A stretch of DNA of 64,000 nt from Torreya grandis (GCA_037957365.1 JARHVA010008365.1:339001-403000), one strand, 5' to 3'; counted from the first letter of the stretch, positions 48,241-62,532 are shown. The notes: generated by a model from the letters alone, not told the origin. Numbers and translations: made by a program.

Positions 48241-49377
48241 TAGGTTATGAGGGAGAAAGTAACTAAGGAAAACTAAAATGGAGCCTGAGCAGTGTTGGAT
48301 CTTTCAACATAGTGCACTTCGAGCATCAACCAGGTTTTAGGAGTCTAAGCCTCAATTTATGTGATTTTTTAGGTCTCCTAGAGACTGGTAACTCACTTAA
48401 AGATGTTCTATAGGGAGCCTCAAATGAACTTGGCTAAGATAGATAAGGAGTTAGATCTTATAATAGTTACACTAAAATCCATAAGTGCCTAGTTGAGGTA
48501 GTTGGGAGTCAGTGCCTCTTAATCATATATGTTTGGAGATGATTCCTATAGATTTGTTTCTAGTTTGTTTGAAATTATTTTGGTTCATTATTTTGAAATA
48601 CGGTTGTAATTACAATCAGTGGCCATCATGGCCCAGGATGGGATCTCATGTTTTTTGATGGTGAGCCCAAATCCTTATCTATTTATAGAAGATTCATATT
48701 GTATTTTAGGAATGACCAAAAAATAGTGGTTGAAAGTGCTCTTAGATTATTTCTAGTTCTACTCTGCACTCTAGAATGTAACAGTGATCCAAGTCGATTA
48801 TTATAACAATTTTTCATCTTTTTAATAAATACAAGTTCTATTTTTGCAAAAACATATTTTTTGTGTTCATTTTTTTCATTTACATGTTTAAATTATCAAT
48901 AATGCTATGATTGATTTAATTAACACTTTATCAATTTATGTATGTTGTGATTAGATATTGTATTCTCTATGTAAGTTCTTTCCTTCTCTTTTGATATGTA
49001 GTGATTATTCATGAACTTACCTGTAAGTTTTCATATGGTGTTCATGTGTTTTTAAAATAAAGCTTTGGTATTTATCTCTAGTACGAATTCAAATTGAAAC
49101 CATACTCTAGATTCCATCAAGCTCTCTTCACTGTATGTTTTTGGATGAAAAACTCTAGTGAAATTTGGTTTGCGTAGGTATAGTTGTGGCACAACCACAT
49201 AGTTCAATGAACATTTTATTTATCTCACTTTAGACCTAGAGGCAATATTTTATAGCTTACCCTTCTCTATTTTTGTGACAAACTAAGATCTCCCTATCTG
49301 AAAAGTATGTTTTACTACATTATTTTTCTTCTTTTTTCTACTTTATCATTTTATGGATTGAACATAGCCAAGCTAAA
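48241..49377. other. Gene-free DNA downstream of the unknown coding region
   Basis: Weak continuation of the coding-like composition to about 48500, then AT-rich sequence. No element end was identified. Confidence 0.45.
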
Positions 49378-49715
49378 TGAAGAGGTGCCACATCACTAGT
49401 TGTCAGCCTGGCTAGTCCTCTAAGACCTGTCAAAGAAATATAAACCTAAGAAATCTTGGATAAATGAAGAGGCACCATGTCACCAATTATTAGTGTGCCA
49501 AGTCATGAAAAACTATCAGAGAGGTCCAAGACATGGAAAATTTAGGCAAATGAATAGGCCCCAGGTCACTAGTTGTCATTTTGGGTAGCACCGTGGACTT
49601 GTCAGAGATGATGGGGCCTTAGAGAGGATAGTTAAATAAATATGCAATTTATTGGAAGTCATCAGTGTAGATTCACCTGGATTTCTTAAAGATGTCAGGG
49701 CTGTGAAGAATTAGT
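49378..49715 (+). repeat. 84-87 bp satellite, right patch (about four units)
   Basis: Units align in the same orientation to those at 43256-44330. Shared pieces are GAGG..CCACATCACTAG, GACCTGTCA.AGA and the ..CCTA.G spacer. They are more diverged among themselves than the left patch. Confidence 0.75.
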
Positions 49716-52523
49716 GTCTTAATTATAAGTGTTTTGGTAGTTGAAATTTTCATTCCTACAAATTGGTCACATTCATCTAATTTATAGATTAGATCTATGT
49801 ATATATCCATGTATAATTAGTAGGTGTGATATTTTTGAGTTTAGATTCAATGAACATATTATATCAATCAAAGCCTCATCACCTTTGTCAATAAAATTTA
49901 TAAAATTAAGTGTTATTAGATTATCCATTTCATTCCTTTTTTGAAATAATATTTAAACAAAAATCTAGCTTCAATGAAATACATCAGCTCAATTTCCTAT
50001 TCAATCAATTGATATTACATGCCAAATAATCCCATTTAAAATTATTTTATGTATCCCTTATCCCATATATATCTTTTATTTATATGGTTATGTTAATTCC
50101 ATGCATGTTTCAAGTGCATACAAGTATTTTATAATCCAAACTAGATACATATATTTTTCCTTATTGGCACTAAAATCAATATAATTAATTATAAATATAG
50201 ATTTCCCAAGTACTAACACTTTAAGTTGAAGTGAATTCATGTGTCCATTTAAGAATGAATCTCAATCATAAGCTCTAACCTTATCTACTGCATTAAAATA
50301 GATAATTAATTTACATCTCCTAATTGTGAAACTATTCCATTTCAAAAAAGAATGCTAATACTATCTTAAACATAATAATAATTTCAATATCCACTTTGCT
50401 TATGTGATTATTATATAATTTAATTCTTCCAATATCTACATAGATTTATATTATTATTGGAATCAATTATTAATCAAATAGGCAATTCAATGTACTTTGG
50501 CATTTATGCATGATTACAATGAAGTTGAAATAATTTATTTTTCATACCCTCATAAATTATAAATTTAATGTTCAACCAAATAATTACCATCAAGATTGGA
50601 TGTAATAAACCCCATAAACATGTATTTATATATTCATGAAACAACATAACCCTTTGAAAACAAATGCAAATACTCAAGTTCCTTCATAAATATACTAATA
50701 CAGTAATAATTATGATAGTCATGAGCTAAATAAAAAGATCTGACTAATTTAAAATATCATAGCATAAGCCCATTTGGCCAGGGGTTACACATATTTTAAA
50801 CAAGACAATAACGATGTGATACAATCATGACAAAATCAAGAACCTTCCTTGAGGTCATTACCTTTGAAAAATGAAAACTAGCAAATGAAATTAAACATAG
50901 AGAAAGAAATTACAACCACCAAACCAAAGCTAAGGTTTCCACTTTACTTACTGGAAATGATCACACTAATTATAATAAATGCAATGTTATATCCAAACAC
51001 ATAACATTCCTAGAGTGATGAAAAATGATTTTCTTATGAATGACAATTTCTTGATCCATTTGTCAAACCCAAGAACCTTTAAATAATGCCATAAATTGAG
51101 TCAGCCCATGATAAACCATGTGGAAAAAAATTATAGACTATTTCAACTGCATCAAACAATATTTAAAGGAATGCACTAAGTTTATAAAAACAATGATAAT
51201 CATAAAGAAATGAGAATAAAGGATCATAATAAGTTTTTAGATACTTTTGATGAATAGAAATACAATGTTAAAATAATCCTCATGAAACTAAGTCATATGA
51301 CACAAACCATAGCCAAACCAAAAGACATGGTTACCATAAATAATTTAGGTTCACCTAAATTAGAAATGCAACTAAAATAATATCATCACACTTATTTATA
51401 TTCAACGTATGCCTTAGATCACTCCCAACCTTTTCCTTCTGACAACCAAAATTTAGCATGCACATATTTGTAGATACATAGGGATTATGTGGGAACAAGA
51501 GTGAAACATCCAAAAAGCTATAAAAAAAATTGTCTTGATTTCTTAACACTGAATATTCCTTCACAATCAAAATCATAATTGAAACATAACAAATAGTATT
51601 AAATATATAGTTCATACTAATAGTATTAGAAATATGATACCAAAAAATGACTTCATCTTATAGGAAGCACTTACAAGTCTATCCTTGTCATTTAAAGCTA
51701 TATGTATAAATATTAAAAAAGGTCAATCTAGCATAGTCAAAGATAAAAGGACATAATTCATGAGTGTCATTCATAATTGAGTTCTTTTCCTGAAATAACA
51801 TTCAAAACTATACCAACAATTTATATATGCAAAGCCATACACAATAAGAAAATCACATAAGCTGAATCATTACATAACATTTAGAGATAATGCTTAAGAC
51901 TAAGTTTGTTTATGGAAATGTCATAGTTAAAATAATATATACTAGTCATTACTAATTTAACACATCTTTCCCAAGATCAAGAATAAAATTCAATAAGGAA
52001 AATGCATTAAACCAAGGCTCAATTTATTACACTGTAATAGATTAAAATAAGAATATAAAATATGAAAAAATTGTGTCATTACATAAGCCATACAATACTT
52101 GTTTATTAATCAACTTTCGATCCATACCTAGAGCTAACTAGAATGGGCCTATACCCTATATTTAATATGGTCACATCAAGAGTGAAACAAAGCAAAAATT
52201 GATAAGATTTAAATCATTCTAGATTGCATAAGATCAATAACAATTATATGATGTCCCATAATGTCATTATCATCCTAACACTATCATTGCATCAATTGAA
52301 TACAATATCACATGTGCAGATAAAAACCAAGATAGAACAATACTATTTGGAAACATTTTTGTGCAATCAACTAAGAAAAAGAAAGATTAAGATGGGCCCA
52401 ACCATTAGTGGACTTTACTATTCAATCCATCGGCCATGATATTGAAATACTTATTCAAACAAGAGAACAAATATATAAAGATGAAAAATATTAACATGTA
52501 TGAAAGCTTGCTACACTAAAAAA
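49716..52523. other. AT-rich gene-free DNA
   Basis: No recognisable coding region, element end or RNA gene. Open frames at 49741-49944, 51355-51615 and 52224-52439 carry no known domain. Confidence 0.5.
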
Positions 52524-53107
52524 AATATCTATAAATTTGTTATTCCTTTCATTCTCATAATTGTAAACATCTTCACTTAGAATATGCCTTAAAATAAGTA
52601 TCCTATACTCTGCAATCTAGATGCATGATATTCCATAGAGTTAGTTGTTCAACATTATGCAAAGGAATGAAAAGCAAGGAGAGCATCAATCTCTATTAAA
52701 ATCACCATCTAGAAAAAACCAATCATAATAAAAATAATAAAAAGAGGAAAAAAAAAGAAAATAAACACTACAGACACGTAACAATGAACCTATTGATTGA
52801 TTATAAAACAAACAAAATATCTATAAATTTGTTATTCCTATCATTCTCAGAATCATAAACATCTTCACTTAGAATATGCCTTCAAACAAGTATATTGTAA
52901 TCTACAATCCAAATGCATGATATTGCATATAGTCAGTTGCTCAACATTCTATAAAGAGATGAAAGGCAAAGAGAGCATTCAATATCTATTAAAATTACTA
53001 TCTAGAAAAAACAAATCATAATAACAATAATAAAAAAGGAAAAAAAGAAAATAAAAACTACATACACATAGCAACGAACCTATTGCTTGATTATAAAGAA
53101 AATTCTA
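52524..53107. repeat. 292-bp tandem duplication beside the chromovirus LTR
   Basis: TATCTATAAATTTGTTATTC begins near 52526 and again at 52818. The two units stay collinear with about 88% identity by eye. It ends about 110 bp left of the LTR at 53217. Confidence 0.92.
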
Positions 53108-53527
53108 GATTCTAATCAATGTGAGCTCTAAACCTGTTACCTTTTTTTTGGTCTACGTAGTTTTTTTATTTACAAAATCAATCTAAAAAAATTTAAAATA
53201 CAGAAAGTAAGGAACATGTAACAACCCTACTGGGATTTACCAGAATAATGTAATTTTTTTTATTTTTTAAAATAATTTCCACGTATTCAACATTAGAATT
53301 CACCACAAGAATATAATTAATGATAAAACATACTGAATAGATAACCATTAAATAGGTATGTAATATTCATTTAGTTATTGATCACTATGAAACAAATAAG
53401 AAAAACTTAACTACATACATTCTAGAAGGTAACTACATAATTTCAGCCACAACTGGTACAATATTAAAGCCACTGATATCAATGTACATATGTGTAATTA
53501 ATTACATTTTCATCAGGAATAATGTTT

Positions 53528-55642
53528 CAATAATAAATATAATACTAGATACAAGGCTCTATGAAGCATAAGTCTCATGGAATCCAATGTCTATGGTAAT
53601 CTCAAGTGTAGTCTCCAAATGAGTACTATTGTGGGGAGGGACAACATCATCAAAGCATTTTTCCACACCAACCATATACCATCGATCCCCCACACAATCC
53701 CCCAATCAGGGAATAACCCTCCCTTCAAAGATGGGTAGATAATGATGGTATGGTAATCCAAAGAGACAAGTTAATACCCATGTGTTATAAGATATCTAAT
53801 ACATGATGTATACCATAAATAAACTATGTTTTAGCATGATATCACACAAACATATAAATTATACATATGAAATGACAATGTTTAACTAAACATTACTTTG
53901 TCCAACATTTTCAAATAGTTAATGATCTCAAGGATCAATCAAATTCATACATACCAATTTATAGGATTACCTTCATCTGGCATTGGTGATGTTAAGTAAT
54001 CTATGGAAATCCATCTCCCACTTAATTATTACCAACAATTCAAGATTTGGTTAAATACATATATAACCACAAATTCATATGGATTACTTCCTATCAGCAA
54101 ACATAAAACATGCTAAGTATGGAAATAATCAAAATACATACATTTAAACCATCAAAAGTATGCAATGAATCCCAAACATATTATTTACTATAAAAATAAT
54201 ACATATAAACAAGTACAGTCCACATAGGACATACCACCCGAGTGTAATTATACTTAGTTTACAAGCTACTAATCTTTAAAGCAACTCAAATATAGAGCTA
54301 TCAAGATAACATCTATTTCAGTTCTTTTCCTTTTGAAAAAACTTACAACATACAACATACAACAATTAGTCTTAATTTAAATCAAGGATAAGAATTAAAC
54401 ATAATCCAACTTTCATGTTAATCTTTTTTGACATAAAAAGAGTTATATGTATTTAATTATGGTATACTGCTTCAAGGATTTATAACTTATTCAAAAAAAA
54501 TCTATATAACATAATTACACACATAAATCTTACACATATATAGGCTATATATATGTATTGGTACAAAATCTTCATAAACAGGTATAAGCCAAATACAAGT
54601 ATGAAAACTTAATAGATTTTATACAATCATATTTCCAATTATGATAACTTAATAAATATTTGTGCTCACTTTATATATCTCAATAATTTACAATTATAAC
54701 TAATAATACAACCATGATGACTAAATACTTCTTCATATGTCCGTATTATTCATCCTATGAATATTTATATAGATACAAGGTTTGTACGTGTTATGGTTGG
54801 TCTGGGTCAAAACTATGAATTCCATACATATACAAACCCAATTAACAATTAGTAAAGTCAAGTATAGAATACAACATATTTGAATTTACTATGCCTTCTA
54901 ACTATAACAAAATAAAAACCTTACCATCAAACTAGTCAATATATTATGTTCCAATTGATAGGACCTAGGCTCACAAAGCTCTGATACCACTTGATAGTGG
55001 TATCACTCTTTTGAACCTACAACTAGGCTCTGATACCACTTGATAGGACCTAGGCTCACAAAGCTCTGATACCAACTATCAGTATCTACTACCCACTAAG
55101 GGCACACATGATTACATTTGAGAGACAATACCTAATTGTATTAATACTCATTCAGAAGAAAATACAATAAAGAAGATGCCACACTTCTTATTCCCACACC
55201 TCTAGAGCTCCCACACTTCTAGGGCTTACCAATAATTCTCCTTCAACACCAATACGTATGAAACTCTAATTATTTTATTTCTACAAGAATCATATGGCTT
55301 ACATAGTTGACACAGTCTATCTTACACACAATTTTACTTCAATTATTTGTTATTGAAATAGTCACCACATGAACCTAATATCAAATTTAATCTCACAAAC
55401 ATATATCCCATATTTGAGTGTAAAAGAGAATCCAAATCCATAATAGATTCATGTAAATTGACTAAATGTCATAAATATCCATTAAATGATTCATAATATC
55501 CCTATAAACTATATAAGTTTACACAATATGCACAATATGAAACAAAATATCATTTCATTCATATTCATAAATGATAGCATAATTTACTACTATATGATTT
55601 ACTAACCCCCAATGTCTATTTTATTTTGTGTTCATAATAATA

Positions 55643-55711
<69 letters not shown>

Positions 55712-55778
55712 ATTGATGTTAAATGATAAAATACTCAATCATATATATACTAGAGCACGTGTTTAAACATGCTCAGAG
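53528..55778. mobile_element. 2.25-kb insertion in the chromovirus LTR
   Basis: This segment is present in the left LTR and absent from the right one. Near 54980-55070 CTCTGATACCA (complement of the tRNA-Met primer site) appears three times, together with two copies of TTGATAGGACCTAGGCTCAC. That suggests a minus-oriented, internally rearranged LTR element. Its own LTR ends and a clean target duplication could not be defined, and no coding domain was seen. Confidence 0.6.
55645..55709. repeat. (TA)n microsatellite
   Basis: About 32 uninterrupted TA units, inside the LTR insertion. Confidence 0.97.
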
Positions 55779-57926
55779 ACACACTTAATAATCTCATGGT
55801 CTAATTAAACTTAGCCTTCGGTTAATATTTTTTTACAAAAATAGAGTATATATAAGTCAATGTAACTTGGCATATTTATATTAAATGCACTTGAAGCACT
55901 AATGATATTTATCATTGTACCTCAACTCAACTAGTATACATATATACACTAATAATTACATATATACTCAGGTATGCATATATTTACTCCAGGTCATTAA
56001 AGAAATATAGGGTATATATGTACATACCCCTATATATATCCACATATATTAATTTTAAGACAAATTCTTAGTTTTAAAAAAATCCCATTTCATTTCAACA
56101 TGCCATATGACTTCATACATAACTGAAATTCACATTATTATAATTGCATATAGACCTAGGGTTTAGGGTTTAGGGTTTTATAGGATATAGATTGGGTTCT
56201 TTGGATGGTTGAACCATCCATACAGCCCCATATTTATCCTTAAATATTTTTAGCAATTGTAAACTACAAAAACCCCTTTTTATTTAATCACAGTGAAATA
56301 CTTATGTTTTATCAACCAAGAATTTTAATGCATTACCAACGTGATAAAAGATTTTACAAATTTTTTCTTGCTTCCTCAAATTGATTCACACTCCTTCCTC
56401 TTCCTCTTTCTATCCTATGTTCTCTAATGTTATATCCCCCCAAATTCATCCTCCTCTTTTCCTTTTTATCTCTCCCCATCTTCACTAGACTGCCACTAAC
56501 TTCTCCCATTTTCCTTAGCTAAGAATGAGACCAAAAATGTGCATGGTAAGAATATTTCCACCATTCAACAGTGCATCAACTCACATGAAGGTTTAGTAAA
56601 TCAAATGATATCATTAATCTTTAGTTAACACAGACCAAAAATCCTTATATCACTCAAAAGGTCCAAAGCTTTTATCATTATTCCAATCTAAAATTCGCAT
56701 GGTCATTGACTTATCATGCTCATGGATAATCTATTACAAAGTCCACTACCAAAATTATTACATATGATAACTATCACTTCACGAGTATACTTAACATATC
56801 ATCCATGTCTATACACTAAAACATTAGCTAGGATTAGTTCTTAATATAGTTTAGGTAGTGATTTAATCATATTAATAAGGATTAATATCAACGTAGCTTC
56901 CAATAAAATAGTGACTAATGTAATTTAATAACAATATTTTTAATGTAATAATAAATCAAGCAATGGTTATAATAATATCAAGCACAATGTTATTATATGC
57001 TAATTAGTTATTTGTCAATACCACTATTTAGAATATCCAAATTCCTTTAATATATTTTATAAATAATGGTACTAGGCTGAAACAACAATATTATAAAAAT
57101 GTAATTATTATTACTACTACTCTATATAAGCTATCCTAAATGTCTTCTAGTTATCTTTATATATCAAGGCATTAAACTGAGATAATCACATTTCCTACAT
57201 ATCATTTAATAACTTGCTGGTGTTTCATAACATTACAAAAACATTTATGGTTAGTCTATAAACAACATCAATAAATACTAATAAAATAGATTTACTTACT
57301 CATTAAAATAATATCACCTGCAATCATGAATTTAATAACACATAATGATTAAAATCAACATTATAAACTCAGTTAATGTACTATAGTCATAATGAAATCA
57401 CATGATTGGATCCATGCTAACATTAAACTAAACTAAATTACAACTAACAAACAAAATCAATTATTTAAATTCAAATAATATCAAAGACGTGCTAAAGCTA
57501 AAAATACAAACAATTCATATAATGAGTGCTATATATTTTGGTGTGTGCATGGGTTCTAGTTTTTCCTCTATCATCCCTCAACACCTTCATCTATGTTATC
57601 CTGTCTGATGATGCTCTCTTTTTGACATGCTATAAGGGATGGATCTATATTGCATCTAACTCATGATAAGAAGGTAGTTAGCCCATAACATCATGATATA
57701 TATTAAAAAATACTATTATAACAACTAATCAACATGATCATAATTTAAATAATATACACATACAACTAACTCATAACAAATTAATCATTTAATCAAAGCA
57801 AAACACAACCATCCCATAACAACATATAACTTACGACTTAATTAAATAATAATTAATCAATTTACCAATCATAATAATCCATGAATAATTAGGTAAATTA
57901 GCTTAGTGAGAAATTGGGATGCGACA

Positions 57927-57937
57927 TCCTTACCCCT
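57927..57937 (-). other. Polypurine tract of the chromovirus
   Basis: The element-sense sequence AGGGGTAAGGA directly precedes the 3' LTR start TGTCGCATCC. This fixes the LTR boundary and the minus orientation. Confidence 0.85.
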
Positions 57938-58069
57938 AAAGTTGGTCATCATCTTGATGACACTTATTCAAACACTAGTTATGAATTAAAAACATTATTT
58001 AGCAAAAACATAACGTAGTATGAAGCATCAAATCAAGCATACAAATGTGAAAATAGCCTATAAAACTCA

Positions 58070-60700
58070 TCTTAGTTATCCCAAGTAACACTATCCTCAG
58101 AGTATTGGTCCCATAAGACTTTGCACTGTGACACATCTATAATATGCAAATTAAGTCAGTGGGTATCAATTACTCTAATTTATTCCATATTGACCACACC
58201 AGGATCCATAACCTATAAAGCATTCCAATCCAACACATGTGAAGGATCAACTATATACTTTTTAAGATAAGATACATGGAAAATATTATGCAATAGAGAT
58301 AGGGATGGTGGCAATGTAACCCTATATGATACAGGATTGACCACTTCTAAAACCTCTAAGGGTCCCACATATCTTAGTGAAAGTTTTTCTCTCTTCTTGA
58401 GTTTAATTGAGCTTTTATAGTTCAACCCACAAGAACAATTTATCACCTACTAAAAACTACCTAGATGTTCTCTTTAGATCAACATAACTCTTCTGCATAT
58501 CATTAGCCTAAACTAATCTCTTATTGATTGATCTAACTTAATATTCCATTTCTCAAAGCATCTTAGGTCCAAAGACTACCCTATCTTCCAACCTTTCCTA
58601 ACTAATTGGTGTCCTACACCTTCTTCCATACAATGCTTCAAATGATGCCATCTTCAAAGTCGATTGGTATGAGTTATTTTAATAAAAATCAACCAATGTA
58701 AGGTACTCATCCCGCTTGTATTACTTATCCATGTAATACATATGAATGAGATCCTCTAACACCTAATTAACTTGCTAAGTTTGACCATTAGTTTGTTAGT
58801 GATATATAGTGCTAAAGTTTAGTTGCATACCCAAAGCTAAATTCAGACTCAGCCAAAACATATAATTCATCCTTGGATCATTACCCAAAAGGATCTTCTA
58901 TATAACTCCATGCAACTGATACACTTCTTTTATGAACCTCTTATCAAGAATAGGTGCATCATCAATCAAATTACCTGGTATAATATGAGCTACCTTAGTT
59001 AATTTGTCTACTACAACCAATCATATCATGTCTATTCTATGACAATGGTAAACCTTATACAAAGTTCATACTGATCACCTACAACTTCCATTCTAGTATG
59101 TCATATAGATACAATAATCAAACTAGATGCACATGTTTAACTTTCACATGATGACATTCCAAATAATGTGACACAAAGCTGGCTATATCTTTCTTGATTT
59201 CCTTCTAGAAATAGAGTGGTCTAAGCTTTGACAGGAGCTTGGTTACTCTTGGATGTCCTGAGCATGGGAATTGTATAGTTCCTTTAGGATTATGATCCTT
59301 ATATTTTCTCTATTTGGTACATACATCCTTCCATTGTATTGTTAAAAACCATTATTCTTTATTTTGAATTATTTATACCTAGGATTTTGAGCATTCTCAG
59401 ATAATGCTTTCCTGACCTGATCCTAGAATTCATCTCTTAGTGAGAATTCAATCACTTGATCCTTAAAATTATTCCTAATAGTATACATAGCTTTTATGTA
59501 CCTCCTACATATTAGGGCATCTACTACTCTATTTTATTTGACTTATATATAGTTTATATCAAAATCATAGTTAGATAATAACTCTAACTAGTTCTTCTAA
59601 TGAGCATCTAGATTTAGTTGAGTAAAAATGTACTTGAGTCCCAAGTTGTCAATCTTGAGATCAAATGGTTTTCCCAACAAATAATGCCTCCAAAATTGTA
59701 AAGCATGCATAATTTCTACAAGTTCTAGGTCATGAGGGACATAGTTCACCTCATAAATATTTAGCTTCCTTGATTCATAGGCTACCATTGCACCAAACTA
59801 TATAAGGACTCCTCCAAATCCTTCCCTAGACACATATGTTATCAATAAAAATTGACCATTGGGATAAATAAATATTAGTATTGGTACTGAAGTAATATAT
59901 ATTTTTTTAATTTCTAGAAATCTACTTCACACTTATCTGACTAGATAAAAATTTGGTTCTTATGTTGCAGAGAGTAATTCAATTAACTATCTTCAAAAAA
60001 TTTGGAATGAATTTCCTATAATAACCTGCTAAGTACATGAACCTTCTTACCTCATGGAAATTATTTAGTGTTGGCCACTCCATAATGGCACTTATTTTTG
60101 TTAGATCTACAAAAATACCAATTTTTAAGATAATATGTCCTAGATATTATACTTTCTTTTGGGAAAATTCACACTTAAATAACTTGTCATATAACTTGTG
60201 CTTCTATAATAGTTGAAAAACTAGTTCCAGATGTTAAAGATGCTCTTATTCATCTTTAGAATATATAAAAATGTCATCTAAAAAGAACAAAACAAAATGA
60301 AATAGATAATCTCTCAACACACTATTCATGAAACTCATAAATGCTGCATGAGCATTTGTCAACCCAAATGGTAACATTGTGAACTCATAGTGCCCATATC
60401 AAGTTCTAAATTTGTCTTTGGAATATCCTCATCTTTTATCCTTAGCTGATGATATTCTACTCTAAGATCAATCTTAAAAAAGACCATTTCCCCTCTCATT
60501 TGATAAAAAATATCATCTATATAAGGTCGCAGATACCTAATTTTAATAGTCACCTTATTCAACATTTTATAATCGATACAAAGGTAAAGAGTACCATCCT
60601 TATTCTTTATGAAGACAACTGTTGCTCCTCATGGTGACACACTTGGTCTGATTAGCCCTTTTGACAACAATTCTTGAAGTTGAGCCTTCAATTCAACCAA
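58070..60700 (-). pseudogene. Chromovirus pol: RT, RNase H, integrase, chromodomain remnant
   Basis: RT is at about 60640-60260, with [27 protein letters not shown], then the active site FFLDDIFIY at about 60289-60263, both Asp present. RNase H is at 59788-59597 (VAYESRKLNIYEVNY, HDLELVEIMHALQFWRHYL, LGLKYIFTQ). Integrase: a zinc-binding remnant CHHVKVKH near 59150, then VVDKLTKVAHIIP near 59020-58980. GNDPR near 58880 has Asn where the second catalytic Asp belongs. NGQT.QVN near 58790 has Gln where the Glu belongs. FEALYGRRCRTP follows near 58620. The C-terminal domain (58446-58213) ends in FHVSYLKKYIVDPSHVL. A chromodomain remnant (CKVLWDQYSEDSVTWDN) lies at about 58140-58085. Many stops. 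Confidence 0.9.
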
Positions 60701-62520
60701 TTCAATGGTTATCATCCTATACAGTGTCTTAGACTGAGTTTCCAATCTAGGTATGATATCAATTGAGAAATCAAATTCACATTTAAGAGGAAATCATGGT
60801 AATTCCTCCATAAACACATCATGAAAATTCATAATGAAAGGATAATATTCAATTGATAGTTCCATAGATTCCTCCATTTAATTTATCTTGATGATAAATT
60901 CTTTGCACCCTTTTCTTTGAGCCTTCTTGAGTTGTATCGCAAAAATATTTCTAAGCTTCAACTCTCTTTTCTCACCCTAAATTTATGTCTAAGTTTGAAA
61001 ATCATCTTGACACTCAACCTTATTTAGGTAGTAGTCAACCTTGGCCTTATGCTTCACAAGCCAATTGACTCATAGGATCACATCATATGACCCTAGCAGT
61101 ATTGAATAAAGATCTACTATTATTGTGAATTTGGGAAACCTAATCTCAGCTTCTACTAAACATTTATCAACTTTGACCTTTGACTCATTCCCATATTGTA
61201 CAGACCATGAATTTTATATTACTCCATCTTTTATATATAACTTATTTAGAATTATAGGAGCTATAAAATATTATGTAGCCCCTGTAGCTATAAAAATGGA
61301 AATATATGTTCAAACAAAATACCTAACGGTTCTATGGGTGAAGCTTGAAATTCAGCTTCTTGATTATCAATTGTCACATGAATACTTTGCTGAAATATTC
61401 CCTGCTAAAGAGTAGAACCTTTTTTCTTTGACTTATCCTCAGTACACTCATGATCAAAATGGTCACCTCCATAAATGAAATAACCTATAGGTGGTCCCTT
61501 CCTATTAGACTATTGGTTTCTCTTAAAACCACCCTTGAAACCATTACCTAGTTTCCTATTACTTGCAATATTATTGAATCTAGTATCCTGACTCTTGAAC
61601 TGACTCTTGGAGTATCCACTCCTTTGTTTCCAATTCTTTGAAAGTTGGTTTAGAACTTTCAAACTTTTTCTTAAACTTATCTCTAACCTGAGTAAGACAT
61701 TTTAACTTTTATTCCTATTTGACTACCTTTTCAAAGACTTGGTCCATGGTAGATTGCACATGAACATCCACTTCACCAATTTAGGGCTTTAATCCCATGA
61801 TGAACTTCTTAATTCTGAACCTCTCATCAACCTACTCCTAAGATACATGCTTCATAAGTTTGGTGAACTATTCCCAGTACTCATTCACTGATAGGTCTCC
61901 TTACTTAAGATTTTTCAAATATGTAAGCTTTTGGTCAAATTATAACTATGGAATCCACCATGATCTGAATAGTGTCACAAAGTGATCCCATGTGGTGATG
62001 GTCGAGTTAAATTCATTTCCAAATTTTTATTGGCCCAACACGTAGTTAATTCATCAATAAATTACTAAACTCACAAAACTACTTTAGTGACTTTAGATTA
62101 GTTTCAAACCTCAAGATACTTCTCAATCTCAGTCAACCATGCTTCAACTCCATCTCTCATAATAACTCTATCAAATATAGGTGGATTCACCTTTTTCATA
62201 TCTCTAGCTAATTCTATAGCTACATGTGCTCTCATGTCCTATGGTACTTCCTCATGTCTTTGATCTTGAGGTATTTATTACTTAGTAGGATGCTATCCAT
62301 GCACATCCAGATGGGCTTCCTCTTCATGTCCATGAATTTCCTATTTTAGGCTATAATTCGGTCCCTAGTTTCATTTGTGGCTGTTAGAATTTGATCCAAA
62401 TTTATTGTTTGCTCAGCATTAAATTCAAAGGACCATTATGAGATGCTCTAGCTCACACCATTCTCCATTCTACTACATGGAAGGGTATAAAAATGTTAGT
62501 GGACTCATTAATTCCTAGAG
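60701..62520 (-). pseudogene. Chromovirus gag and protease region
   Basis: It lies between the primer site and RT. A zinc-knuckle remnant (YFIYGGDHFDHEC, about 61485-61445) keeps the last Cys and one His. The gag core upstream (62.4-61.6 kb) is traceable only as composition and short motifs, with many stops. The protease expected at 61.4-60.9 kb is too decayed for me to point to its catalytic Asp. The plus-strand open frame at 61125-61415 is antisense to it. Confidence 0.65.
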
Positions 62521-62532
62521 TTTGAGCTGTAA

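Larger units (their letters stand above)
53217..57926 (-). repeat. 3' LTR of the chromovirus, with an internal insertion
   Basis: The left end is TGTAACAACC. The right end is GATGCGACA, that is TGTCGCATC in element sense. 53217-53527 matches 62547-62855, and 55779-56960 matches 62868-64000. The remaining right part has its partner outside the window. It includes three TTTAGGG-like units near 56160. Confidence 0.88.

Noticed and set aside
44300..49377. LTRs bracketing the unknown coding region
   Set aside because: I compared the sequences on both sides and found no paired long repeats other than the satellite.
54960..55075. A tRNA-Met gene fragment suggested by CTCTGATACCA
   Set aside because: Only the primer-site complement is present, repeated; no cloverleaf arms.
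56156..56180. Three TTTAGGG-like units, possible telomere repeat
   Set aside because: Only three units, inside an LTR, and decayed at the matching place in the other LTR (near 63200).
61125..61415. 96-codon plus-strand frame
   Set aside because: Antisense to the decayed chromovirus gag-protease region, with no domain of its own.
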